Below, piece by piece: positions 14,067 through 23,287 of a stretch of 64,000 bases of DNA. The notes under the pieces are model-generated. The model was given only the letters and a program-made list of their open reading frames with translations, was not told the origin of the DNA and did no database searches. The position numbers and the translations under genes were made by a program. This DNA comes from Pasteurella atlantica (GTDB lineage Bacteria > Pseudomonadota > Gammaproteobacteria > Enterobacterales > Pasteurellaceae), in assembly GCF_963693435.1 (NCBI RefSeq), contig NZ_OY856306.1, forward strand, positions 310,001-374,000, read 5' to 3'. Numbering within the stretch: the first letter of the stretch is position 1; the number at the start of each line of letters is the position of its first letter.

Positions 14067-14103
14067 TTGTTCCCTAAACCATAGGGCATAAGGAGAACAA
14101 GAT

Positions 14104-14523
14104 ATGGCGACTGAATTTGAACTGACTGTCGTAAGTGCAGAAAGTAAAATTTTCTCTGGCAAAATTACAAGTGTTCGTGTTTCAGGAATTGATGGTGAAT
14201 TAGGGGTTTATGCAGGGCATACCCCCTTACTCACAGCAATTCAACCGGGAATGGTGAAATATACGCTTGCTGATGGTAGTGAGGATGCAATTTATGTTTC
14301 TGGTGGATTTTTAGAAGTACAACCAAATATAGTAACAGTACTGGCTGATATAGCAATTCGAGGAGAAGAGCTAGATCGACAACGTATTCTGGAGGCCAAA
14401 CGCCAAGCAGAAGAAAATCTTACTAAAACAAATAATGCAGATCTTGCAGCAAAACTTGCACGAGAAATCGCAAAATTACGCGTTTATGAAATTACTCATT
14501 CTCAATTGATGAATAAACGTTAA
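14104..14523 (+). CDS. atpC: ATP synthase F1 subunit epsilon
   Basis: Rotor subunit that couples the gamma shaft to the c-ring and inhibits ATP hydrolysis. The 139 residues match E. coli (139): an N-terminal beta-sandwich (ESKIFSGKITSVRVSGIDGELGVYAGHTPLLT region) and two C-terminal helices. Last gene of the operon, ribosome site AAGGAG, followed by a terminator. Confidence 0.96.
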   Translation: MATEFELTVVSAESKIFSGKITSVRVSGIDGELGVYAGHTPLLTAIQPGMVKYTLADGSEDAIYVSGGFLEVQPNIVTVLADIAIRGEELDRQRILEAKRQAEENLTKTNNADLAAKLAREIAKLRVYEITHSQLMNKR

Positions 14524-14533
14524 AAAATTATCC

Positions 14534-14585
14534 ACACCTTATCTAAGTGAAAAAATAATTAACTGCGATAAGGTGTCTATTTTTG
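14534..14585 (+). terminator. Terminator of the ATP synthase operon
   Basis: ACACCTTATC (14534-14543) pairs perfectly with GATAAGGTGT (14567-14576) and is followed by CTATTTTTG. The loop is 23 bases and AT-rich. Position directly after atpC supports the call. Confidence 0.75.
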
Positions 14586-14612
14586 TAAATTTCTTATAAA
14601 ATCATACCGCTT
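14582..14612. repeat. Uptake-signal-like sequence (USS)
   Basis: TTTGTAAAT tract followed at the usual distance by ATCATACCGCTT. Lies between atpC and ubiC. Confidence 0.65.
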
Positions 14613-14626
14613 ATTATATTAAAATA

Positions 14627-15109
14627 ATGAATAATAATTATCAAAATATACTTTCCAATCTTTATTTTGAAGAAAATAATAAACATTTATTATCAAAAAA
14701 ACACAAAGACTGGTTATTATATCAACATTCTCTCACACTCAAATTACAGCAATACTATACCAATATCACCGTAAAAGTAATTTCTCAAAAATGGGTATCT
14801 GATACCAATTTCGATATCCCGATCTGGCAACGTGATATTTTATTAATGGGAGATAACACGGAAATTATTTTTGCTCGTACAACCTTACCACAAGCAACCA
14901 TTAATAATGTTGCTCACGATATTTTAACTTTAGGTAACAAATCCATTGGCTTATGGTTATTTCCCCAAAATCCTGAACGTACCCACTTAGAATGGACACA
15001 AGATCCTGAGACCGAATTATATGCTCGCCGTTCAACATTACTTCTGAAGGGCTATCCGTTAGAAATTACAGAACTATTTTTAGAAAATTTTACTTTTCCA
15101 ATAAATTAG
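14627..15109 (+). CDS. ubiC: Chorismate pyruvate-lyase
   Basis: Removes pyruvate from chorismate to give 4-hydroxybenzoate, the first committed step of ubiquinone synthesis. The 160 residues (E. coli 165) show the family pattern: WQRDILLMGDN with the active-site Arg (about residue 68), ARTTLP, the YARRSTLLLKGYPL block, and the C-terminal ITELFL whose Glu matches catalytic E155. Overall identity is modest, as usual for UbiC. It is not next to ubiA as in E. coli; a USS core sits 14 bases before the start. Converges with the accessory island. Confidence 0.87.
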   Translation: MNNNYQNILSNLYFEENNKHLLSKKHKDWLLYQHSLTLKLQQYYTNITVKVISQKWVSDTNFDIPIWQRDILLMGDNTEIIFARTTLPQATINNVAHDILTLGNKSIGLWLFPQNPERTHLEWTQDPETELYARRSTLLLKGYPLEITELFLENFTFPIN

Positions 15110-15158
15110 ATATTTCATTGCATAGAAGCTACTTTAATTATTGTCATCGCAGGAAATA

Positions 15159-15187
15159 TGCAAATTTTTACAAAGATCATACCGCTT
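15159..15187. repeat. USS copy at the left edge of the accessory island
   Basis: GCAAATTTTTACAAAGATCA then TACCGCTTT; it overlaps the 3' end of the last island gene. A second, nearly identical copy in the same orientation lies at 18131-18160. Confidence 0.7.
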
Positions 15188-15489
15188 TATTTATCTAACT
15201 TTATTTTACATTCAGCACATACTACCTTGTATTTAATATTTTCAACGATCTCATAAATATCATGCTCACCTACATCAATATATTTATTACAGCTTTCGCA
15301 ATAATCAGTAAAAATATTTTTACACCAGGTAGTACGAGTTTCAAAGCACTTATCACAAACATATAAATAATTTGCAAAAATACGACAATTTACGTTATCC
15401 CAAAAATTAACAACTTGTAAAAGATCACCTTCCTCTATTTTATAACCACAGTTTTCACACTGATTTTTAGAAAAATGGAAGCCATTCAT
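15187..15489 (-). CDS. Small cysteine-rich hypothetical protein (four CxxC pairs)
   Basis: I do not recognise the family with certainty. The 100 residues hold four CxxC pairs (CENC about residue 11, CDKC about 45, CESC about 64, CAEC about 91), spaced as two zinc-ribbon or treble-clef knuckles. There is no signal peptide or membrane segment. Its start overlaps the end of the upstream gene by 4 bases, so they are translationally coupled. Last gene of a minus-strand run containing immunity-like proteins, so it may be an immunity or accessory protein. That role is inferred from context only. Confidence 0.6.
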   Translation of the reverse strand: MNGFHFSKNQCENCGYKIEEGDLLQVVNFWDNVNCRIFANYLYVCDKCFETRTTWCKNIFTDYCESCNKYIDVGEHDIYEIVENIKYKVVCAECKIKLDK

Positions 15490-15881
15490 TTCACATATTC
15501 CTTTTTAAATACAAATTGAATGGGTGCATTTTTCATCGTCATTCCCTGATAAGCAAATAAATTTTCATTTTGATCTTGTGTACCAAATAAAAATGAAATG
15601 GAATTATATTGAGATAAATCTAGCTCTTTTAATTTTGCAATAAGTTCATCAAAAAAATACTTAGAATCAAATAAATAATCTTTATTATTCAATAAATTAT
15701 TTATTTCTAAGGTTTCAAACCACCAACTTTCAATAAAATCCTCATCATAATAATCTAAACCTGTATCTTTACATAAATGGGATACTTCTTCATTTTCATA
15801 ATTAAAACTTAAATAGTTATCATATAACTCTTCTTCAGAGCTGAAATATCCAATCCAAACACAAACCACATTATTATTCAT
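15486..15881 (-). CDS. Putative immunity protein, Imm22-like
   Basis: The 131 acidic residues begin VVCVWIGYFSSEEELYDNYL and continue with KDTGLDYYDEDFIESWW. This resembles, from memory, the Imm22 (DUF4284) family of immunity proteins of polymorphic toxin systems. Such proteins are cytosolic and neutralise a cognate toxin. No toxin gene lies in this window. It starts 2 bases after the stop of the upstream gene and overlaps the downstream gene by 4. Low GC and small size fit the rest of the island. Family assignment is moderate. Confidence 0.6.
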   Translation of the reverse strand: MNNNVVCVWIGYFSSEEELYDNYLSFNYENEEVSHLCKDTGLDYYDEDFIESWWFETLEINNLLNNKDYLFDSKYFFDELIAKLKELDLSQYNSISFLFGTQDQNENLFAYQGMTMKNAPIQFVFKKEYVK

Positions 15882-15883
15882 TT

Positions 15884-16354
15884 CTATTTCTCTTTTTGAA
15901 AAGTTATTTCTATTTTATCTACCCATTGAGAGGCAAAAGCTTCGACATAATCAATGAAATTGATAATATTATCAAATGTATAAAAAGTAAATTCAGGCTG
16001 ATTTTCTATAAAACTAACATTATCAAAACAGTGATCAGGAGCAAATAGCAACACTGCTTTTGTATGTGGATCATACAATGTCAAATTTCCATTAGCCTCT
16101 TCTGAAAAGCAAATAAAATCACTACAATTTATAGGTTTTTTATTTTCTTCGAAACATAGCTCCTGATAGTAATCTATTGATGCTCCAATTCCACAAATGC
16201 ATTTACTACCCATAAACACAAAATTTTGGTTTTCACAAAGGCTTCCTTCTGGTGGATTATAAAATTCTTGAATCCCACCGATTTCTGAAAGTAATAAAAG
16301 ATGCTCTTCAATCAAATTTAACTTTATATTTTCAGTACACTCAATTTTACTCAA
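15884..16354 (-). CDS. Putative immunity protein, SMI1/KNR4 (SUKH)-like
   Basis: The 156 acidic residues carry LLLLSEIGGIQEFYNPPEG near the N-terminus and a central SDFICFSEEANGNLTLYD segment. This order (a short helix and loop with IGG, then a strand reading cF..d.nG....yd) is typical of SUKH-superfamily immunity proteins. The C-terminal part YTFDNIINFIDYVEAF matches the closing helix of that fold. No partner toxin is adjacent. It is closely packed with the Imm22-like gene, so both are probably on one transcript. The family call is by pattern only and could be wrong. Confidence 0.5.
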   Translation of the reverse strand: MSKIECTENIKLNLIEEHLLLLSEIGGIQEFYNPPEGSLCENQNFVFMGSKCICGIGASIDYYQELCFEENKKPINCSDFICFSEEANGNLTLYDPHTKAVLLFAPDHCFDNVSFIENQPEFTFYTFDNIINFIDYVEAFASQWVDKIEITFQKEK

Positions 16355-16402
16355 CCAACCACAAGAGAGATTATCCTTGTTTGTCCAAGAATATAATCTA
16401 TA

Positions 16403-16585
16403 TTATTGATCATTAATTTTCAAATTTAATATAGTTGAAGCATCGATTAAACTTGCAAGACAAGGAAAGGTTTTTCGGAATTTTAGAGTAAGAGGCACAA
16501 TTTTTATATCTAAAAACTCAACTTTATCTGATTTTTTAATAAACCAAGAGGCGTATTCTTTAAAGGCTTCAAAATCTGCATTCAT
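16403..16585 (-). CDS. Short hypothetical protein, possibly a truncated immunity gene
   Basis: Sixty residues with no family I recognise. It begins with a plausible ATG behind AAAGGGATAATTT and lies 21 bases downstream of the 161-residue gene. The size and the lack of any complete domain suggest either a very small protein or the remains of a longer immunity gene. Confidence 0.35.
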   Translation of the reverse strand: MNADFEAFKEYASWFIKKSDKVEFLDIKIVPLTLKFRKTFPCLASLIDASTILNLKINDQ

Positions 16586-16606
16586 TTTAAATTATCCCTT
16601 TCGTAC

Positions 16607-17092
16607 CTAAACCACAAATAATGTCTCTTTATAAAAACCAAAGGGATAGTGTCCTTTATGATAAATATCTACCACCCTTTTCCATTGATTACCCAACTGC
16701 AAATAATTTTCAAGAAAGTATCCGCTGAAAGCACAACTTGCTGAGTATTTGAAGCATTGATGAAAATTATGCTGCTTTACGTTAAACAAATTTTCATCTA
16801 ATTTTGCTATTTTTTGGAAAATCATTTTACTTATTTGTACCTTTTGCTTTACAAGTGCTTTGGGGGTATAGATATCTTTATAAAAAGGATCCTCTATCAC
16901 TTTCAAACTTGAAGGAAGGTATTCCATTTTATTAAAAAGTCCTTGAAAATCAGTAGTATAATTATTTATAAAAGCATCTTCTAAGCTTTTTATTAAAATA
17001 ATATTTTCTCCTAAAAATTCATTAATACCAGCACGACTAAAAAACTGTGTTTCTTCTATTTTTTGTAAAATTTCATCGAAATTTGTTTTCAC
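16607..17092 (-). CDS. Hypothetical protein in immunity-like array
   Basis: The 161 residues match no family I know. The protein has no signal peptide or membrane helix and looks mostly helical (FDEILQKIEETQFFSRAGINEFLG at the N-terminus), with an aromatic C-terminal end (YHKGHYPFGFYKETLFVV). It sits 36 bases downstream of the RhuM-Fic gene and upstream of the immunity-like genes on the same strand. By position it may be another immunity protein or the partner of the Fic domain. Neither is shown by the sequence. Confidence 0.5.
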   Translation of the reverse strand: MKTNFDEILQKIEETQFFSRAGINEFLGENIILIKSLEDAFINNYTTDFQGLFNKMEYLPSSLKVIEDPFYKDIYTPKALVKQKVQISKMIFQKIAKLDENLFNVKQHNFHQCFKYSASCAFSGYFLENYLQLGNQWKRVVDIYHKGHYPFGFYKETLFVV

Positions 17093-17128
17093 TGGTTTAA
17101 TCCTTTCTTTTTTATAACATTGTTTAAT

Positions 17129-18112
17129 TTATTTTTTTAACATATGTATAATCAGTTTAATCAAAGTCTCTTTTTGTTTTGGATCAGATTCAGCCACCAG
17201 CAAGGTTAGTGCAGCTAATCCTGTATCATTAATCACAACATTACCATCAGTATTAAATAGTCTATTGTTACGATGTAAAAAATCAACAAAAAGAAATGCG
17301 CCACTACGCTTGTTGCCATCTGAAAATGGGTGATTCTTAACGATAAAATAGAGTAAATGAGCGGCTTTTTCTTCAATACTTGGATAAGCAGGCTCGCCAA
17401 AAACACTTTGACTAAGGTTACCTAAAATTGCACTTAACCCATCATCTCGCTCACGTCCAAATAATTCTGATGCTTCGCCTCGAGATATCAATTGTTGTTT
17501 TAACTCACTTAATCCTATACGAGCCTGTTCAACACTAGGCAACTCCCCACCTAGTTGTGTTTTAGGTTCAGTCAATAACCCTTCATCATACTGTTGTAGC
17601 CACAAAAAAGTTTGCGTATAACGACTAACAATATCCACCAAACCTCTACCACTCTCTACAGTTAATTCAGATGAATTTGCTGTTTTTTGAATAAGTGCAA
17701 GGGCTTGTTGTAATTCTTGACTATTTTGTAGTAAACGCTGTTGATTAATCGCATAACCCTTAATCAAATAATCTTTTAATCGAGAGGTTGCCCAGCGGCG
17801 AAATGCAACACCCTGCCTAGATTTCACACGATAACCAATTGAGATAATCATATCTAAATTATAATGTTCTATCTCTCTTTTAATTTGCCTACTACCCTCT
17901 TGACGAACTATCCGGAATTTCCGGATAGTTGCAATTTCCTCTAATTCTTGCTCATTAAAAACATTTTTGATATGTTCATTAATTGTTCTAACATCTTTTT
18001 CAAACAATTCCGCCATTTGAGCTTGTGATAGCCAAACAGTTTCATCTTCTAAACGCACATCTATTGCAACATTGCCATTATCATCTTTATAAATCAGTAA
18101 ATCACTTTGCAT
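17129..18112 (-). CDS. RhuM-family protein with C-terminal Fic/Doc domain
   Basis: The 327 residues combine two modules. Residues about 1-130 match the RhuM family (VWLSQAQMAELFEKDVRTINEHIKNVF, a helix-turn-helix-like block, and YNLDMIISIGYRVKSRQGVAFRRWA). The C-terminal part, about 200-327, is a Fic/Doc fold with the motif HPFSDGNKRSGA at about residues 261-272. Fic enzymes transfer AMP, phosphate or similar groups to target proteins. The GNKR form is closer to Doc and Fic toxins than to the GNGR form of AMP-transferases, so the reaction is uncertain. Its start is 46 bases past the tldD stop. Confidence 0.85.
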   Translation of the reverse strand: MQSDLLIYKDDNGNVAIDVRLEDETVWLSQAQMAELFEKDVRTINEHIKNVFNEQELEEIATIRKFRIVRQEGSRQIKREIEHYNLDMIISIGYRVKSRQGVAFRRWATSRLKDYLIKGYAINQQRLLQNSQELQQALALIQKTANSSELTVESGRGLVDIVSRYTQTFLWLQQYDEGLLTEPKTQLGGELPSVEQARIGLSELKQQLISRGEASELFGRERDDGLSAILGNLSQSVFGEPAYPSIEEKAAHLLYFIVKNHPFSDGNKRSGAFLFVDFLHRNNRLFNTDGNVVINDTGLAALTLLVAESDPKQKETLIKLIIHMLKK

Positions 18113-18130
18113 CTACTTACCTCTATTATT

Positions 18131-18160
18131 TTTGCAAATTTTCACAAAGATCGTACCGCT
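18131..18160. repeat. USS copy at the right edge of the accessory island
   Basis: TTTGCAAATTTTCACAAAGA then TCGTACCGCT, in the same orientation as the copy at 15159. Its core overlaps the tldD stop codon: on the minus strand the stop TAG runs into CGGT. Confidence 0.7.
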
Positions 18161-19604
18161 ATCCACGCCCTCCAACAGTAATTTTATCTAATTTAACCGT
18201 TGGTTGCCCCACGCCAACAGGAACACTTTGTCCTTCTTTTCCACAAGTTCCAACACCTTGATCTAATTCCATCGTTTTACCAACCATTGAAACTTGTTGC
18301 ATTGCTTCAATACCACTGCCAATTAACGTTGCCCCAGTTACTGGTTTAGTTATTTTGCCCTTTTCAATTAAATAAGCTTCAGAAGTAGAAAATACAAATT
18401 TTCCTGATGTTATATCAACTTGACCACCACTAAAATGAGGGGCGTATAACCCTTTATCTACAGAGGCAATCATCTCATCAAAGCTACTATTTCCTTCCGT
18501 TAAATAGGTGTTCGTCATTCGTGGCATAGGTAAGTGTGCATAAGACTCACGTCGTCCATTACCTGTTGGATCAACACCCATTAAACGAGCATTGAGTTTA
18601 TCTTGCATATAGCCTTTTAAAATGCCTTTTTCAATTAACACATTACGTTGTGAAGGAACGCCTTCATCATCAACAGTTAATGAGCCTCGTTTATCTGCGA
18701 TAGTGCCATCATCCACAATAGTACAAAGAGGTGAAGTCACCATTTGTCCAATTTTACCCGTGAAAAGCGAGGATTTTTTGCGGTTGAAATCACCTTCTAA
18801 ACCGTGACCCACTGCCTCGTGTAATAAAATACCTGGCCAACCTGCCCCTAAAATAATTGGCATAACACCAGCAGGTGCTGTAATCGCATTTAAGTTTACT
18901 AATGCTTGGCGAACAGCTTCTTTTGCCATATAAATGGCTCTTACTTCACCTTGTGAATTGGGTTCTAAAAAATAATTGAGTGAGAATCGTCCACCTGCAC
19001 CCGTGCCACCTCTTTCTCGTTTACCATTTTGTTCAACTAGAACAGAAATAGATAAACGAACTAAAGGGCGAATATCAGCGGCAACTGTGCCATCTGTGGC
19101 TGTAATTAACATTTCTTCATATAATGCAGAAAGCCCTGCATTCACTTGAATAACTCGAGGATCTTCAGCTCGTGCGGTTTTATCAACTAAATGCAATAAC
19201 TCAACTTTTTTCTCACGGCTCATTGTTTCAAGAGGATTAATTGAAGGATAACGAATAATCGCATTGGTTTGTTTAAACGATTGAATATTTAAATGTCCAC
19301 TTTCATTGGTAATACTTCTTGCGGCATTGGCACATTGTTCTAACTGATTAAAATTGATCTGATCGGTATAAGCAAAACCTGTTTTTTCCCCTGCAACAGC
19401 TCGCACACCCACGCCTCGATCAATATAAAATCCTCCTTCTTTAATAATACTATCTTCTAACGACCAGTTTTCATCCATACTCAGCTGGAAAAAGAGATCC
19501 CCATAATCAATTTGACGCGTTGAGAACATATCTAAGATATTATGTAATTTTGATAATTCTAACCCACTTGGAGCAAGTAAACGTTGAGATACGGTATTTA
19601 ACAT
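18159..19604 (-). CDS. tldD: Metalloprotease TldD
   Basis: Subunit of the TldD-TldE zinc protease, which processes modified peptides and helps degrade CcdA in E. coli. The 481 residues equal the E. coli length. The zinc motif HEAVGH lies at residues 262-267 ([15 protein letters not shown]). The C-terminus [19 protein letters not shown] is characteristic. tldE (pmbA) is not in the window. Downstream genes on the same strand form the accessory island. Confidence 0.96.
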   Translation of the reverse strand: MLNTVSQRLLAPSGLELSKLHNILDMFSTRQIDYGDLFFQLSMDENWSLEDSIIKEGGFYIDRGVGVRAVAGEKTGFAYTDQINFNQLEQCANAARSITNESGHLNIQSFKQTNAIIRYPSINPLETMSREKKVELLHLVDKTARAEDPRVIQVNAGLSALYEEMLITATDGTVAADIRPLVRLSISVLVEQNGKRERGGTGAGGRFSLNYFLEPNSQGEVRAIYMAKEAVRQALVNLNAITAPAGVMPIILGAGWPGILLHEAVGHGLEGDFNRKKSSLFTGKIGQMVTSPLCTIVDDGTIADKRGSLTVDDEGVPSQRNVLIEKGILKGYMQDKLNARLMGVDPTGNGRRESYAHLPMPRMTNTYLTEGNSSFDEMIASVDKGLYAPHFSGGQVDITSGKFVFSTSEAYLIEKGKITKPVTGATLIGSGIEAMQQVSMVGKTMELDQGVGTCGKEGQSVPVGVGQPTVKLDKITVGGRG

Positions 19605-19620
19605 TTTTATTCCTTATTAT

Positions 19621-19652
19621 TAAGCGGTATGATTTTAACAGATTTTTGCAAT
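19621..19652. repeat. USS between tldD and the DUF1287 gene
   Basis: TAAGCGGTATGATTTTAACA followed by GATTTTTGCAA: a full-length USS in the forward orientation. Confidence 0.65.
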
Positions 19653-20210
19653 TTATTTACTCGGAATTCGAAAAATACCTGTAATTTTAAAATCATAGAG
19701 TATATTATTTTCTTGAGTGCCATAACCAATATTATGAATAACTAAAGGAACATTACCTGATTTTTTATCTGAAATAATCCCAATATGCGTAATACCTCGC
19801 CCTAAATCCCAAGTCACAATATCACCACTTTGAAACTTATCGGTTTTAATTTCATAGCCTCTTCGTTTAAAGTAGGTCGCTATATTAGGGACTCGGCGGT
19901 GATCGATATTTTTATCCGTCTTTTTTAATCCCCATTTTTTAGGATATTGATTAAAATGCTGTTGCATATCTTCGTGAATAAGTTTTTGTAAATCCATACC
20001 TTGTTTTCTTAATGCTCGAATTACCACATCCGTACACACCCCTTTTATCATAGGCACATCTCCCATTGGATATGTGAGTTTGGTGTAAGCAGGATCATAA
20101 AACAGTGTTTTTCCAATTTGAGATCGAGCATCTTTAACCAGTTGCTCACCAGACAAAGCCAATAATTGAGTACTAAAAAAAGAAAATAATAAAAGAAGAA
20201 TAAATCGCAT
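19653..20210 (-). CDS. DUF1287 family exported protein
   Basis: The 185 residues start with a signal peptide (RFILLLLFSFFSTQLLA) and match DUF1287 proteins such as E. coli YijF. Visible family features are GVCTDVVIRALRKQG (about residues 56-70), DHRRVPNIATYFKRRG, GDIVTWDLGRGITHIGIISD and a late HNIG. The Cys followed by two His-containing strands is like an NlpC/P60-type cysteine hydrolase fold, so a periplasmic peptidase or amidase role is possible but untested. Confidence 0.85.
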   Translation of the reverse strand: MRFILLLLFSFFSTQLLALSGEQLVKDARSQIGKTLFYDPAYTKLTYPMGDVPMIKGVCTDVVIRALRKQGMDLQKLIHEDMQQHFNQYPKKWGLKKTDKNIDHRRVPNIATYFKRRGYEIKTDKFQSGDIVTWDLGRGITHIGIISDKKSGNVPLVIHNIGYGTQENNILYDFKITGIFRIPSK

Positions 20211-20527
20211 AACCGCCTCTGTTGAATAATAAGATAACGTTAAGGTTAAAGAAAATAGGAGTTTTTTGCAAATTTATATCAAGATCGTACCGCTTAATTG
20301 AAGATATGATTATCTCCTTTTGATGTCTATAACATATTGATTTATAATTTTATTTATAGAAATATAGAATGCTACTCCTCCACGTTAGATAAAAACCAAA
20401 ATTTTACATTTACCCTGTTTTCTATTTTCAATACCTTAGCCTTAATTTGCAATAGAAAAATAAATCGCCTATTATAATAAAGAGAATATTAATGAACTTA
20501 TACAAACTTTTAATGGAGGATTGCATA
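20211..20527. other. 317-base intergenic region before the TPR gene
   Basis: Contains a USS at 20265-20295 (GCAAATTTATATCAAGATCG then TACCGCTT) and a promoter for the TPR gene at 20447-20475. The stretch 20300-20440 shows no gene or clear signal. Confidence 0.6.
20447..20475 (+). promoter_or_regulatory. Promoter of the TPR protein gene
   Basis: TTGCAA (20447-20452), a 17-base spacer and TATTAT (20470-20475), with an overlapping TATAAT at 20473-20478. About 50 bases before the chosen start. Confidence 0.55.
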
Positions 20528-21916
20528 ATGAAACAGTGGCAGAAATTCAAAACATTATTATCAAAACATAAATTACTCAGTGGTTTAGGTACTGCTGTTA
20601 TTGTTTTTATATTAACTCTTATATTTAATCCCCCAACATCAGAAAAAGAAGGAAGTCAGGTAGCAGAAGGGGGAAACATAACTAATGTCACAGGAGGAAA
20701 CAATGTCCAAATTCATCAAGAGATTACTAATAATTATAACTTCACAGAAGAACAAGTATATGAAATACGAAAAAAACGAATTGACCAAGTTTTATTAGAA
20801 AAAGAGAACACAGTAAAAGAATTACAAGAAATCAATACAAAACTCCAAAGTGGGGCTATCAAGGACAACCTGCTGATAACACTATTAAAAGAAAAAGCGA
20901 CTAGATTAGAGAAAGAAAATTATCGCATAAACAACGAATTAAAAGAACTAAAAAATACAACAGCCGCCACATACAAACAAACAATACAATTAAAACAAGA
21001 AATCGAAAAAAACCTTCTTACTTTACAATCAAAACAACCTAAAGCAGAAATAGCTCAAGTTTTAAAAGAGCTACGTAATAATCCTGATACTCGGAAAACA
21101 GAAAAAGACCTTGATGAAATTGTTGAATCAGGAGCTAAAGAAATCGCCCCAGCAGCTTATGAAAGCGGTAGATTAGCAGAAAACCGTGTGGATTACCGCA
21201 AAGCAATGAAAGCATTTACTAAAGCGGTAATACTTGATGAAAACAACCCTGATTATTTACTTAAAGCAGCACAAATGGCAACAAAAGTAGGTGATTTTGA
21301 CCAAGCAAAACAATGGTTTGAAAAACTGATTGAACTTACTCAACACGATACCAATAGCCTTGATTATGCAAATGCTCAAGGCGGACTGGCTGGGGTCTTT
21401 TATGAACAAGGCAAGTATGATAAAGCTGAGCCTTTATACAACAGGGCTTTGGTAATCAGAGAAAAGGCTTTGGGTGAAAATCATCCTGATGTGGCAACCA
21501 CATTAAATAATCTCGCAGCACTATATTACGCACAAGGCGAGTATGCTAAAGCGGAGCCTTTGTACAACAGGGTTTTGGTAATCAGAGAAAAGGCTTTGGG
21601 TGAAAATCATCCTGATGTGGCAACCACATTAAATAATCTCGCACTTTTATATAAAGCACAAGGCGAGTATGCTAAAGCAGAGCCTTTGTACAAAAGGTCT
21701 TTAGCAATAAAAGAAAAGGCTTTGGGGGAAAATCATCCTTCTGTGGCAACCACATTAAATAATCTTGCACTTTTATATAAAAAACAAGGCGAGTATGCTA
21801 AAGCAGAGCCTTTGTACAAAAAGGCTTTAAATATCTTGCACAAAATATTTCCTAAGGGTCACCCTGATATTGATATTATAGAAAGCAACTATGAAATGCT
21901 AAAAAACAAAAAATAG
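20528..21916 (+). CDS. Membrane-anchored tetratricopeptide-repeat protein
   Basis: Start ATG 20528 is chosen because GGAGGA lies 7 bases upstream; an in-frame ATG at 20492 has no such site. The 462 residues comprise a short basic N-terminus, one membrane helix (about 16-34), and a Gly/Asn-rich linker with EITNNYNF. A coiled coil follows (about 75-165), then TPR repeats from about 210. The last four are 42-residue repeats of the kinesin light chain type (GEYAKAEPLY, GENHPDVATTLNNLA). The DNA repeats are exactly 126 bases apart (the Tyr codons at 21437, 21563, 21689 and 21815) and nearly identical. Such proteins usually scaffold partners; the partner is unknown. It shares a terminator with tuf. 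Confidence 0.85.
   Translation: MKQWQKFKTLLSKHKLLSGLGTAVIVFILTLIFNPPTSEKEGSQVAEGGNITNVTGGNNVQIHQEITNNYNFTEEQVYEIRKKRIDQVLLEKENTVKELQEINTKLQSGAIKDNLLITLLKEKATRLEKENYRINNELKELKNTTAATYKQTIQLKQEIEKNLLTLQSKQPKAEIAQVLKELRNNPDTRKTEKDLDEIVESGAKEIAPAAYESGRLAENRVDYRKAMKAFTKAVILDENNPDYLLKAAQMATKVGDFDQAKQWFEKLIELTQHDTNSLDYANAQGGLAGVFYEQGKYDKAEPLYNRALVIREKALGENHPDVATTLNNLAALYYAQGEYAKAEPLYNRVLVIREKALGENHPDVATTLNNLALLYKAQGEYAKAEPLYKRSLAIKEKALGENHPSVATTLNNLALLYKKQGEYAKAEPLYKKALNILHKIFPKGHPDIDIIESNYEMLKNKK
21410..21837 (+). repeat. Four tandem 126-base coding repeats
   Basis: Equivalent positions recur every 126 bases inside the TPR gene. Units one and two are almost identical for more than 80 bases; units three and four differ a little more. 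This indicates recent duplication and possible copy-number change by slippage or recombination. Confidence 0.8.
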
Positions 21917-21948
21917 AACATAAGAATAAATCTAATACTAAAAAAGAA

Positions 21949-21978
21949 AACCCATCTATAAAACTAGATGGGTTTCTT
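21949..21978. terminator. Bidirectional terminator between the TPR gene and tuf
   Basis: AACCCATCTA (21949-21958) pairs with TAGATGGGTT (21965-21974). A-rich sequence lies before it and TTTCTT after it, so it can act on both the plus-strand TPR gene and the minus-strand str operon. Confidence 0.8.
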
Positions 21979-22040
21979 AATATTCTGTTAAGGGTATATC
22001 TTGTGATACACCCTTTAGCATTGTGCTTAAATAAATCTAA

Positions 22041-23228
<1,188 letters not shown>

Positions 23229-23247
23229 TCAATTTTCCTAGAAAAAG

Positions 23248-23276
23248 GATCTATAACACTTGATGTGTTATAGATC
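23248..23276 (-). promoter_or_regulatory. Perfect hairpin between fusA and tuf
   Basis: GATCTATAACAC (23248-23259) and GTGTTATAGATC (23265-23276) form a 12-base-pair stem with a 5-base loop. On the minus strand it is followed by CTTTTTC, so it looks like a partial terminator, 22 bases before the tuf start codon. Confidence 0.6.
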
Positions 23277-23287
23277 GGTTTATAAAA

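Noticed and set aside
21410-21837. Repeats as a non-coding or CRISPR-like array
   Set aside because: The 126-base period equals 42 codons and encodes TPR units in one open frame.
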